A stretch of 64,000 nucleotides of DNA from Janibacter endophyticus (GTDB lineage: Bacteria; Actinomycetota; Actinomycetes; Actinomycetales; Dermatophilaceae): assembly GCF_016888335.1 (NCBI RefSeq), contig NZ_JAFEJG010000004.1, forward strand, positions 62,001 to 126,000, written 5' to 3'. Positions 35,201-42,569 of the stretch are shown piece after piece (within the stretch, counting starts at the first letter, position 1; every line of letters starts with the position of its first letter). The notes beneath the pieces are model-generated. The model was not told the DNA's origin. It saw only the letters and a program-made list of their open reading frames with translations, and did not search any database. Both the position numbers and the translations under genes were made by a program.

Positions 35201-35497
35201 CTGCCGCTCATCGGCGTCAACACCTTCCTCCGGGCGAAGGGGGACGACGAGGAGCCGGTCGAGGTCGAGCTGGCCCGCGCGACCGAGTCGGAGAAGGAGT
35301 CGCAGCTCGCCCGCGTCCGCGCCTACCAGGACGCGCACCGCGACGAGGCGCAGCAGCAGATCGCCCGGCTCAAGGAGGCGGCCACGACCGACGCCAACGT
35401 CTTCGACGTCCTCATGGACGCCGCGCGGGTGTGCTCGCTGCAGCAGGTGACCGAGGCCTTCTTCGAGGTCGGCGGCCAGTACCGGCGCAACGTCTAG
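32261..35497 (+). CDS. icmF: Fused isobutyryl-CoA mutase IcmF
   Basis: 1078-residue adenosylcobalamin enzyme interconverting isobutyryl-CoA and n-butyryl-CoA, with a built-in G-protein chaperone. Order: B12-binding domain (LFDGHDASIN with the cobalt-ligating His26; GGHVEYFEYLV), MeaI-type GTPase (Walker A GITGTGGSGKSSLTDELVRR near residue 198; VETPGIGQGD; NKFERRGAEDA), linker, then the mutase barrel (ISGYHIAEAGANPISQLAF, NAYDEAITTPSPESVRRA, NENPLQGSFVIDELTDLVE). ATG at 32261 behind GAGGAGATCC. Mutase substrate choice (isobutyryl or pivalyl) cannot be settled without alignment. Confidence 0.95.
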   Translation: MSTPTLHAPAHPVRFVTASALFDGHDASINIMRRILQSQGAEVIHLGHNRSVQEVVDAAIDEDVQGVAISSYQGGHVEYFEYLVQLLGEAGAGHVKVFGGGGGVIVPEEIQRLRAAGVRIFSPEDGQRLGLPGMINTLIRDCDVDLWEERDADVDAVLSGDRAAVARAITGAELGRLDDTFLTRVREAAGSRTVPVLGITGTGGSGKSSLTDELVRRFRVDQEDKLRIAVIAVDPTRKRGGGALLGDRIRMNSLDGDRVFFRSIATRGSREVPENLDQVIDVAKAAGFDLVIVETPGIGQGDAAIVPFADTSMYVMTPEFGAASQLEKIDMLDLADVVAINKFERRGAEDALRDVGRQMVRNREAFGKKPEDMPVYGTSAATFNDDGVTALYQHLRDALAEQGLQTGEGVLAPVDVQHSTRISQVVPPKRVRYLAEIADTVRDYHEQTTRVAEQARRVQRLELVDDELAAAGKSDHAVDELLEHARAELPTEVGQQLASWPTVVESYSGDEQVVTIRGKELRTTLTKESLSGNKIPRVALPRFADHGDLVSFLRRENLPGYYPFTAGVFPFKRDNEDPARMFAGEGDPFRTNRRFKLLSEGQPATRLSTAFDSVTLYGRDPDERPDIYGKVGTSGVSVATLDDMKALYDGFDLLSPSTSVSMTINGPAPTVLAFFLNTAIDQRLDAFREAEGREPSGAEAEELRAEALQTVRGTVQADILKEDQGQNTCLFSTEFSLRMMADIQEWFIEQGVRNFYSVSISGYHIAEAGANPISQLAFTLANGFTYVEAYLARGMDINDFAPNLSFFFSSGMDPEYSVLGRVARRIWAVTMKEKYGANERAQKLKYHIQTSGRSLHAQEMDFNDIRTTLQALNALYDNANSLHTNAYDEAITTPSPESVRRALAIQLIITREWGLSINENPLQGSFVIDELTDLVEAAVLEEFDRISERGGVLGAMETGYQRGRIQDESMLYEHRKHDGSLPLIGVNTFLRAKGDDEEPVEVELARATESEKESQLARVRAYQDAHRDEAQQQIARLKEAATTDANVFDVLMDAARVCSLQQVTEAFFEVGGQYRRNV

Positions 35498-35506
35498 CCT
35501 GGGCAG

Positions 35507-35875
35507 GTGACCGATCAGCGCTGGCCGAGGAGCGTCTACGGCGAGGGCGAGGAGCCGGACTACCGCTTCAGCCTCGCCAACGAGCGGACCTTCCTCGCCT
35601 GGCTGCGGACCGGGCTGGCGCTCGTGGCGGCCGGGGTCGCGGTCGACGTCGTCGACCTGTCGGTCGGCGAAGGGGTCAAGCTCGCCCTCGCGGGCATCCT
35701 CCTGGTCCTCGGCGGGCTGTCGTCGGTCCTCGCCTACCTCCGGTGGTCGGGATCGGAGCGGGCGATGCGACGAGGTGAGCCGCTCCCGGCCCTGGGGGTC
35801 GCGGCGATCGTGATCTCCGGCGTGCTCGCGGCGCTCACGCTCGCGGCCCTGATCGTCCTCGGCACCAGGCCGTGA
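35507..35875 (+). CDS. YidH/DUF202 membrane protein 1
   Basis: 122 residues: acidic N-terminus, then FSLANERTFLAWLRTGLALV, the DUF202 signature, and three membrane helices. Function unknown. GTG at 35507 begins 9 bp after icmF and the stop overlaps the next DUF202 gene. Confidence 0.88.
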   Translation: MTDQRWPRSVYGEGEEPDYRFSLANERTFLAWLRTGLALVAAGVAVDVVDLSVGEGVKLALAGILLVLGGLSSVLAYLRWSGSERAMRRGEPLPALGVAAIVISGVLAALTLAALIVLGTRP

Positions 35876-36240
35876 CCCCTGAGGTGCGACGAGGAGCCTC
35901 GAAGGGTGACCGTGGCGCCCAGCCGGAGCGGACCGCGCTCGCCTGGCAGCGGACCGCCCTGGCGACCGCGGCGGGTTCGGCGATCGTCGCCCGGCACTCG
36001 GTCGGACCACTCGGCCCGGCAGCGCTCGTCATCATGGGCGTGAGCATCGGGCTCGCGCTCACCGCCTTCACCCTGGGCCGGCGGCGTTACCTCGCCGGCC
36101 CGACCGAGTCGCGGCTGTCCGCCACCGAAGGACGCCGTCGCTGGGACCTCCCCCGACGTGACGGCCTCGCCCCTGCTCTCCTCTCGCTGGCCGTGCTCAG
36201 CCTCGCCGCCACCGAGCTCAGCGCGGCCGCCCTCCGCTGA
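35872..36240 (+). CDS. DUF202 membrane protein 2
   Basis: 122 residues with the DUF202 signature PERTALAWQRTALATAAGSA and three helices. The GTG start at 35872 and residues 2-12 (TPEVRRGASKG) are encoded by repeat family B copy 4; the conserved domain starts after it. Paired short DUF202 proteins are common and probably form a complex. Confidence 0.85.
   Translation: MTPEVRRGASKGDRGAQPERTALAWQRTALATAAGSAIVARHSVGPLGPAALVIMGVSIGLALTAFTLGRRRYLAGPTESRLSATEGRRRWDLPRRDGLAPALLSLAVLSLAATELSAAALR
35877..35906 (+). repeat. Family B repeat, copy 4
   Basis: CCCTGAGGTGCGACG then AGGAGCCTCGAAGGG, the cleanest copy. Lies inside the 5' end of the second DUF202 gene. Confidence 0.9.
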
Positions 36241-36277
36241 GACATCACGCCAGCCTGGACCAGCCCGGTGTGACTCT

Positions 36278-36373
36278 CGGGTACGACGACCGTTGCCCAT
36301 CGGCCTGCGATCGCCTCCTCCCGCAGCACAGGCCTGCTCACCTCGGATGTGCGAGCAACGGTCGTCGTACCCG
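36278..36373. repeat. 19-bp inverted repeat with 58-bp centre
   Basis: CGGGTACGACGACCGTTGC at 36278-36296 is exactly inverted at 36355-36373. The centre has no frame or motif I recognise. It fills most of the 174-bp gap between the DUF202 genes and the metal-receptor-like gene. Could be a miniature inverted-repeat element or a long-stem RNA. Confidence 0.85.
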
Positions 36374-36414
36374 CGCGTAGCTCGCGGAGAACGCTCCCCA
36401 GCTAGGTTGGCGGC

Positions 36415-37209
36415 ATGGGTGAGCACCTGCGTGACGACCTCGGCGCGGAGGCCCTGCTGCCCGACGGGGGCGTCAGGCGAGTGGTCTCGCTCGTCCCGTC
36501 CCTCACCGAGGCGGTCGCCGTCAGCGCCTCAGACCTCCTCGTCGGCGCCACGGACTGGTGCACGCACCCCGCAGAGCTCGACGTGGTGAGAGTGCGCGGC
36601 ACGAAGAACCCCGACCTCTCCGCCATCGCCGACCTCTCCCCCGACCTCGTCGTCGCCAACAAGGAGGAGAACCGCGAGCTCGACGTCCGGCGGCTCCGCG
36701 AGCGCGGCGTCCCCGTCTGGGTCACCGACATCGAGACCGTCCCGCAGGCGATCGCCTCCATGCGTCGTCTTTTTCTCGAGGCACTCGCGCTCGACGAACC
36801 CGGCTGGCTCACCGAGGCTGCTGACCTCTGGGACGGACGCTTCGAGGCACCCGTCGAGGCTCCTTCGTCGCGCCTCAGGGCGCAGCCCCCGTCGCCCACG
36901 ATCGCGGTGCCGATCTGGCGCGACCCGTGGATGGTCGTCGGCCCACGCACCTACACGACCGACCTGCTGTCCCGGCTGGGGTACGACAACGCCTTCGACG
37001 ACGGCGAGGACCGCTACCCCCACGTCGAGCTGGCCGACATCGACCGCGAGGACATCGACGAGGTCTGGCTGCCCGACGAGCCCTACGTCTTCACCGAGAG
37101 CGACGGGCCCGAGGCCTTCGAGGACGTACCGACCCGGCTCGTGTCAGGCCGCCTGCTCACCTGGTACGGCCCGGCGATGCTCGAGGCCCACCGCGTGCTG
37201 CGGCCGTGA
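36415..37209 (+). CDS. Helical-backbone metal/cobalamin receptor-like protein
   Basis: 264 residues, BtuF/FhuD-like fold: RRVVSLVPSLTEAVAVSASD, VGATDWCTHPAELDVVRVRG, LSPDLVVANKEENRELDV, VWVTDIETVPQAI, and TYTTDLLSRLGYDNAFDD in the second lobe. No signal peptide or lipobox, so it seems cytoplasmic, and no permease is adjacent; many actinobacterial relatives share this. Residues about 146-156 (PVEAPSSRLRA) are encoded by a family B repeat placed at the interlobe region. Cobalamin or metal-chelate binding is inferred from the fold and icmF proximity. Confidence 0.82.
   Translation: MGEHLRDDLGAEALLPDGGVRRVVSLVPSLTEAVAVSASDLLVGATDWCTHPAELDVVRVRGTKNPDLSAIADLSPDLVVANKEENRELDVRRLRERGVPVWVTDIETVPQAIASMRRLFLEALALDEPGWLTEAADLWDGRFEAPVEAPSSRLRAQPPSPTIAVPIWRDPWMVVGPRTYTTDLLSRLGYDNAFDDGEDRYPHVELADIDREDIDEVWLPDEPYVFTESDGPEAFEDVPTRLVSGRLLTWYGPAMLEAHRVLRP
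36851..36880 (-). repeat. Family B repeat, copy 5 (inverted, inside a gene)
   Basis: On the minus strand CCCTGAGGCGCGACGAAGG then AGCCTCGACGG. It is in frame within the metal-receptor-like gene. Confidence 0.8.
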
Positions 37210-37210
37210 G

Positions 37211-38089
37211 TCAGAGGGTGCCGGCGCCGACGGAGTCGCCAGGACGGCCGGCGTCCTTGTCGGCCTTCGCCGAGGTGTGGCCGCGCTTGTTGATCCGTCG
37301 CTCGAGATAGCTCGCGAGGGTCGTGAGAGTGAAGTTGATGATGATGAAGAGCAGCGCAGCCATGACGAGCGGCTGCAGGGTGTTGCCCCCGGCCGCGAGG
37401 TTGCGCGCCGAGCGCAGCAGCTCCGGATAGGTGATGATCGCGCCGAGCGCGCTGTCCTTGAGGATGACGACGAGCTGGCTGACGAGCGCCGGCAGCATGG
37501 CCGTGATCGCCTGGGGCAGCTGGATCGCGCGCATGGTCTGGCCCGGGGTGAGCCCGATCGACAGACCTGCTTCGCCCTGCCCCTTGGGCAGCGAGCCCAC
37601 GCCGGAGCGGACGAGCTCCGCGACGACCGCGCCGTTGTAGAGGGTCAGCGCGGCGACCACCGCGACGAAGGGGTTGGTCTCCGGGGCGAAGACCCCGCGG
37701 AAGGCGAGGAAGTAGAAGAAGGCGATCATCATGATGAGCACCGGGATGCCGCGGAAGAACTCCACGACGGCACCCGAGACCCACCGGACGGCGGTGTTCT
37801 GCGAGAGCCGTCCCACGCCGAAGACCAGGCCGAAGAGCATCGACAGCACGATGGCGATCCCGGCCGCCTTGAGCGTGCTGAGGATGCCGGGCACGAAGTA
37901 GTACTGCCACGCGCTCGTCGTGAACATGGCCTGCCACTTCGCGGCCTCGAGCTCGCCGCGCGCGTCGAGGCGCATCAGGGCTACGACGACCACGCCGAGC
38001 AGGACGAGGGCGGCGACGATCGTGATGATGAGGTGGCGGCGGCGCGCCCGGGGACCGGGTGCGTCGAAGAGGACCGAGGACGAGCTCAT
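37211..38089 (-). CDS. gluD: Glutamate-type amino acid ABC permease (GluD-like)
   Basis: 292 residues, polar amino acid transport permease. EFFRGIPVLIMMIAFFYFLA and the EAA loop GQGEAGLSIGLTPGQTMRAI are typical; the charged C-terminus (RRINKRGHTSAKADKDAGR) is cytoplasmic. ATG at 38089 overlaps the gluC stop. Completes gluABCD. Confidence 0.92.
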   Translation of the reverse strand: MSSSSVLFDAPGPRARRRHLIITIVAALVLLGVVVVALMRLDARGELEAAKWQAMFTTSAWQYYFVPGILSTLKAAGIAIVLSMLFGLVFGVGRLSQNTAVRWVSGAVVEFFRGIPVLIMMIAFFYFLAFRGVFAPETNPFVAVVAALTLYNGAVVAELVRSGVGSLPKGQGEAGLSIGLTPGQTMRAIQLPQAITAMLPALVSQLVVILKDSALGAIITYPELLRSARNLAAGGNTLQPLVMAALLFIIINFTLTTLASYLERRINKRGHTSAKADKDAGRPGDSVGAGTL

Positions 38090-38766
38090 CGCTTGACCGC
38101 CACCTTCCGCGAGAGCGAGGTCAGCCCGACGCCGATCGGCAGCGTGAGCAGGAGGAAGAAGCCGGCGATGAGCGCGAAGAGCTGCCAGATGAGGTCCGGC
38201 CGGAACTCGATCGCCTCGACCATGAAGTACGACGTCTGCGCGACACCGATGATCGAGGCCACCGTCGTGTTCTTGATGAGCGCGATGAGCACCGACGCCA
38301 GCGGGGCGACCGCTCCGCGGAAGGCCTGCGGCAGCACGACGTGCCGCAGCGACTGCCCCAGGCCGAGACCGATCGATCGCGCTGCCTCGGCCTGGCCGAC
38401 CGGCACCGTGTTGACGCCCGAGCGCAGCGCCTCGCAGACGAAGGCTGCGTGGTAGACCGACAGCGCGAAGATCGCCCAGCGCACCGCCTCGTCGACGAGG
38501 AAGGTCGGGCTCTCGTCGTTCGCGATCTGGATACCGAGGCGGGTGCCGAGCACGGTCAGCGAGAAGAGGACGACGAGGGTCAGCGGGGTGTTGCGCACGA
38601 CGTTGACGTACGCGGCGCCGACGACGTTGAGCACGCGTACCGGGCCGACCCGCATGATCGCGAGACTCGTGCCGAGCAGCAGCGCCCACAGCGCCGACCA
38701 CACCGACAGCTTGATGGTCAGCCAGAAGGCGCCCCAGACGTCGAACTGGGCGAAGAGCTCACCCAC
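38086..38766 (-). CDS. gluC: Glutamate-type amino acid ABC permease (GluC-like)
   Basis: 226 residues. VRNTPLTLVVLFSLTVLGTR and the EAA loop GQAEAARSIGLGLGQSLRHV mark the HisM/GluC family. GTG at 38766 follows a GAGAGGGG site. Forms the membrane pore with GluD. Confidence 0.92.
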   Translation of the reverse strand: MGELFAQFDVWGAFWLTIKLSVWSALWALLLGTSLAIMRVGPVRVLNVVGAAYVNVVRNTPLTLVVLFSLTVLGTRLGIQIANDESPTFLVDEAVRWAIFALSVYHAAFVCEALRSGVNTVPVGQAEAARSIGLGLGQSLRHVVLPQAFRGAVAPLASVLIALIKNTTVASIIGVAQTSYFMVEAIEFRPDLIWQLFALIAGFFLLLTLPIGVGLTSLSRKVAVKR

Positions 38767-38841
38767 GCGGCACCCCTCTCTCGGTCAGGTCCTGGGCAGG
38801 GGCGGCGCGAGGCCACCCCTGCCCAGGTCGGTCAGGTCAGG

Positions 38842-39681
38842 TCAGGAGCAGGCGTCCGCCTCGGGCGGGTTCACCTTCGTGTCGACCTCGAAGCCGGCCG
38901 GGCCGAAGTTCGCGTCGACGGCCTTCTGCCACTCGCCGTCGTCGACCATCTTCTTCAGCGCCGCGTTGATGTCCTCGCAGAGCTGGGTATCGCCCTTCTT
39001 GATGCCGACGCCGTAGCGCTCCTCGGAGAAGGTGTTGCCGACGACCTTGAGCTTGCCCTTGTACTGCTCCTGCGAGGCGTACCCGGCAAGGATCGTGTTG
39101 TCGGTGGTCAGCGCGTCGAGCTGGCCGTTGACAAGACCGTCGAGGCACTCCGAGTAGGTGTCGAACTCGCGGAGCTGGACGCCCGGCACCTCCTCCTGGA
39201 CGTTCTTGGCGGAGGTCGAGCCCGAGACGGAGCAAAGACGCTTGCCGTCGAGGTCGTCGACCCCGGAGATGTCGGAGTCGGAGGCGACGAGGAGGTCCTG
39301 ACCGGCGATGAAGTACGGGCCGGCGAAGGAGACCTTCTCCTTGCGCTCGTCGGTGATCGAGTACGTCGCGAAGATCATGTCGACCTGGCCGGTCTCGATG
39401 AGCGTCTCGCGCTGGGGGCTCGGCGACTGGACGAACTCGGGCGTCTTGCCGAGCTCCTTGGCCACGTAGTTCGCGACGTCGACGTCGAAGCCGGAGTAGC
39501 TGCCGCCCTCCTGGAAGCCCAGGCCCGGCTGGTCGAACTTGATGCCGACCTTGACGGTCTCGCCGCCACCGCCACCCGCGCCTGCGTCGCCGCTGCCGCC
39601 GTCGCTGTCGTCACCGCAGGCCGAGAGGCCGAGAGCCAGCACCGCCGCGGAAGCCAGTGCCATGAGTCGTCGCTGCTTCAT
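38842..39681 (-). CDS. gluB: Amino acid ABC substrate-binding lipoprotein (GluB-like)
   Basis: 279 residues, signal peptide with lipobox LSAC (Cys22 region), Gly/Asp linker, then a type II periplasmic binding fold: GFDVDVANYVAKELGKTPEF, VDMIFATYSITDERKEKVSF, YFIAGQDLLVASDS, and a C-terminal DINAALKKMVDDGEWQKAVD. The conserved Arg-Asp pairs for alpha-amino acid binding are present in the family. Start at ATG 39681. Confidence 0.92.
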   Translation of the reverse strand: MKQRRLMALASAAVLALGLSACGDDSDGGSGDAGAGGGGGETVKVGIKFDQPGLGFQEGGSYSGFDVDVANYVAKELGKTPEFVQSPSPQRETLIETGQVDMIFATYSITDERKEKVSFAGPYFIAGQDLLVASDSDISGVDDLDGKRLCSVSGSTSAKNVQEEVPGVQLREFDTYSECLDGLVNGQLDALTTDNTILAGYASQEQYKGKLKVVGNTFSEERYGVGIKKGDTQLCEDINAALKKMVDDGEWQKAVDANFGPAGFEVDTKVNPPEADACS

Positions 39682-39738
39682 CGTTTTCTCCTTGATCGGA
39701 CCACCGGCGGTGGTCATGGGGGTCGGGCTGGTCAGGGG

Positions 39739-40479
39739 TCAGTGGGTGAGGATCTTCCCGAGGAAGTCCTTGGCGCGCTCGCTCTTCGGGTTCGTGAAGA
39801 ACTCCTCGGGCTCGGCCTGCTCGACGATCTCGCCCTCGTCCATGAAGATCACGCGGTCGGCGGCCTTGCGGGCGAAGCCCATCTCGTGGGTGACGACGAT
39901 CATCGTCATCCCGGACCTCGCGAGGCCGACCATGACGTCGAGCACCTCGTTGATCATCTCGGGGTCGAGCGCGGAGGTCGGCTCGTCGAAGAGCATGACC
40001 TTGGGGTCCATCGCGAGCGCGCGGGCGATCGCGACGCGTTGCTGCTGACCGCCGGAGAGCTGCGCGGGGTACTTCGCCGCCTGGTGCGCGACGCCGACCC
40101 GTTCGAGGAGCTCCTTGGCGCGCGCCTGTGCCTCCGCCTTCTTCTGGCCGCGGACCTTCATCGGGCCGAGGGTGACGTTGTCGAGGATCGTCTTGTGCGC
40201 GAAGAGGTTGAAGGACTGGAAGACCATGCCGACGTCGGCGCGCAGCCGGGCCAGCGCCTTGCCCTCCTGCGGGAGCGGCTGCCCGTCGATGGTGATCGAG
40301 CCGGACTCGAAGGTCTCGAGGCGGTTGATCGTCCGGCAGAGCGTCGACTTGCCGGACCCCGACGGACCGATGACGACGACGACCTCGCCGTGCCCGATGG
40401 TCAGGTCGATGTCCTTGAGGACGTGGAGGTCCCCGAAGTGCTTGTTGACGCCTTCGAGGACGACGAGCGGCTCTGCCAT
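39739..40479 (-). CDS. gluA: Amino acid ABC transporter ATP-binding protein (GluA-like)
   Basis: 246 residues: Walker [22 protein letters not shown]-loop [12 protein letters not shown], signature [15 protein letters not shown], Walker [17 protein letters not shown]-loop [10 protein letters not shown]. First gene of the gluABCD operon (order A-B-C-D on the minus strand), for glutamate or related polar amino acids. Confidence 0.94.
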   Translation of the reverse strand: MAEPLVVLEGVNKHFGDLHVLKDIDLTIGHGEVVVVIGPSGSGKSTLCRTINRLETFESGSITIDGQPLPQEGKALARLRADVGMVFQSFNLFAHKTILDNVTLGPMKVRGQKKAEAQARAKELLERVGVAHQAAKYPAQLSGGQQQRVAIARALAMDPKVMLFDEPTSALDPEMINEVLDVMVGLARSGMTMIVVTHEMGFARKAADRVIFMDEGEIVEQAEPEEFFTNPKSERAKDFLGKILTH

Positions 40480-40583
40480 GCCAAGAACCTAGCCAGGGCT
40501 GCCTCCGAGACGAAGGACCCGACAGACCGATGTGACCCAAGCGAGACCTTCGGGCTCACCCCTTCGTCGTGCCGGAGGACAGG

Positions 40584-40623
40584 CGAAGGGGGACGGCCGC
40601 CGCCAGGCAACCGTCCCCCTTCG
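40584..40623 (-). terminator. Terminator of the S8 peptidase gene, built from two inverted octamers
   Basis: CGAAGGGGGACGG and CCGTCCCCCTTCG, 13-bp perfect arms, 14-nt loop, 16 bp past the peptidase stop. The arms begin and end with the overrepresented CGAAGGGG octamer. Confidence 0.88.
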
Positions 40624-40639
40624 TCGTCGCTGACCTCGG

Positions 40640-42385
40640 TCAGCCCGTGTGGGTCACGGCCTTGTAGGCGTTGACGATGCCGTCGCCGTAGAAGCCGTTG
40701 AAGTCGGCGTCACCGACGCACTCGGCGTTGTAGGCGGCGGGGATCTCCGGGTAGTCGAAGAGCCGCGGCTCGGGGCAGGCCTTGTCACGGGCGCTGTCCA
40801 TGAGGATCTGACGGGTCCGGTCGGCGTCGAGGCCGAAGCCGGCCTTGCCGTTGACCTTGCCGTGGGCCGAGACGATGAGGGCGCTGACGCCGGCCGCGTG
40901 CGGCGAGGCCATCGAGGTGCCCTGGTAGTACTCGTAGTAGCCGCACTGCTCACCCTTGCCGGGGACGGTCTGGCAGTCCTTGAGGACCCAGCCCTCGCCG
41001 TAGGGGGTGATGTTGCCGTCCTCGTCGATGGAGCCCTCGGCGAGCGCGACGTTGCGCGGGATCGACGAGAGGATGAGGTTGCCGGGCGTCATGAACTTGT
41101 CGGTGCCCGGGTAGTCGCGGTAGTCACCACCGGGGGCGCTGACCTCGATCTCGCCGGAGCTGAGGTCGGTCGTGTAGTTCGAGAAGTACGCCTTGCGCTC
41201 GCTCGGGCCGACCGCGGAGACGCCGATGACGTGCGGGCCCTCGACCGGCAGGTCGTAGCAGCTCGCGTTGTCGATGGTGCGCGGGTGCTCGTTGCCCTCG
41301 GGGTAGTTCGGGCTCGAGGTGTCCATGCTCGGGTTGGCGAGGTCCTCGGCGGAGTTGCCGAGGGCGCCGACGAGGGTGACGTCCTTGGCGTGCGCGTAGC
41401 GCAGGGCGCGGCTCATCGCCTCGATCGTCATGTTCTGCGCCTCGGCCTCCTCCGGGGAGTCCTCCGGCGCGCCGTCGACGCAGTTGAAGGCCCACGGGTC
41501 GACGTAGAAGCTCATGTTGACGACGTCGAGCCCCTTGTCGGCGGAGTAGGTCAGCGCGTCGACGACCGGGCCGAGGAAGAAGTAGCCCGCGTCCTGGCCG
41601 GCGCGGACGTTGACGATCGACGCGGTCGGGGCGACACCCGAGACGCCGACGCCGTTCTTCGCCGCACCGACGGTGCCCGCGACGTGCGTGCCGTGGCCGC
41701 CCTCGTCGACGGTGGCCGGGTCGACGCAGGACTCGACCTCGCAGGGGCCGTCGATGGCCGGGATGTCGGTGACGAAGTTGCGCGAGAGCTTGCGGTCGAA
41801 GTTCGGCGCGATGTCCGGGTGGGTGGCGTCCACGCCGGTGTCCATGATGCCGACCTTGACGCGCTTGTCGCCGGTCTCGATCGCGTGCGCCTCGGGGGCG
41901 TCGATCATGTCCATGCCCCACAGCAGCGGGTCGAGGGTGTCGGTCGCGCCCTTCTTGCCCTTCTTGGAGTGGGCGCTCTTGCCGTGGCTGTTGCCCGGGC
42001 CGGCCAGGCGGGGGCGCTCGGTCGTGTCCTTGGCGGGACGGTTCGGCGAGCGGCCGACGATGCCCTCGGACGAGGCGCCGAAGACGCCCTTGAGGGCGCG
42101 CGCCTTCTTCACGAAACCGGCGTCCTTGCTCGTGACGGTGACGAGGCCGATCTGCTCGTTGACCGAGGTGATCGTGGCGCCCTGGGCCTTGAGCTTCGCG
42201 GCGAGCGCCTTGGCGCTGCCACCGCGCTCGGCCAGGACGACGTAGCTGTCGGCGGTGGCGGCCGAGCTCGAGGTGGCGACGGCCGACGTGGCGCTCGTCG
42301 CGGACTGGGCGCTGGCCGTGGAGGCCAGGCCGGTGACACCGAGGGCAGTGGCCCCGACGAGTGCCAGGAGCTTGTTGTGACGCAT
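40640..42385 (-). CDS. Secreted subtilisin-like serine protease (S8 family)
   Basis: 581 residues. Sec signal peptide (residues 1-26, ending ASTASA), inhibitor_I9-like propeptide (DSYVVLAERGGSAKALAAKL; VTVTSKDAGFVKKARALKGV), then the catalytic domain with Asp182 (GIMDTGVDATHP), His231 (GGHGTHVAGT) and Ser491 (YYQGTSMASPHAAG). Extra cysteines (CEVESC, NCVDG, CQTVPGKGEQC) suggest disulfides. Probably a degradative or processing extracellular enzyme. ATG at 42385. No GDSL or sorting signal seen. Confidence 0.94.
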   Translation of the reverse strand: MRHNKLLALVGATALGVTGLASTASAQSATSATSAVATSSSAATADSYVVLAERGGSAKALAAKLKAQGATITSVNEQIGLVTVTSKDAGFVKKARALKGVFGASSEGIVGRSPNRPAKDTTERPRLAGPGNSHGKSAHSKKGKKGATDTLDPLLWGMDMIDAPEAHAIETGDKRVKVGIMDTGVDATHPDIAPNFDRKLSRNFVTDIPAIDGPCEVESCVDPATVDEGGHGTHVAGTVGAAKNGVGVSGVAPTASIVNVRAGQDAGYFFLGPVVDALTYSADKGLDVVNMSFYVDPWAFNCVDGAPEDSPEEAEAQNMTIEAMSRALRYAHAKDVTLVGALGNSAEDLANPSMDTSSPNYPEGNEHPRTIDNASCYDLPVEGPHVIGVSAVGPSERKAYFSNYTTDLSSGEIEVSAPGGDYRDYPGTDKFMTPGNLILSSIPRNVALAEGSIDEDGNITPYGEGWVLKDCQTVPGKGEQCGYYEYYQGTSMASPHAAGVSALIVSAHGKVNGKAGFGLDADRTRQILMDSARDKACPEPRLFDYPEIPAAYNAECVGDADFNGFYGDGIVNAYKAVTHTG

Positions 42386-42511
42386 GGATTGTCCTCCCGT
42401 GAGCAGGCCGGCTGTGTGTCGGCCCCCGTCGAGGCTATGGACGCGCCCCGTCGCCCGCGACACCCCTTCGGTCAAGGTTTGGTCAGTTCTTGACCAGGGA
42501 CGGGTCAACCA

Positions 42512-42556
42512 CGACGAAGGGGTGAGCCCACCGGATCGGCGGGCTCACCCCCGTCG
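42512..42556 (-). terminator. Terminator downstream of the acyl-CoA dehydrogenase pair
   Basis: GGGGTGAGCCC and GGGCTCACCCC, 11-bp perfect arms, extended outward by CGAC/GTCG. The left foot again overlaps a CGAAGGGG octamer (42515). Confidence 0.8.
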
Positions 42557-42569
42557 AGGCTCGGGTCGA

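Noticed and set aside
32228-36010. 1260-codon minus-strand frame across icmF
   Set aside because: Shadow of the icmF codon pattern; it crosses the marR operator and carries no motif.
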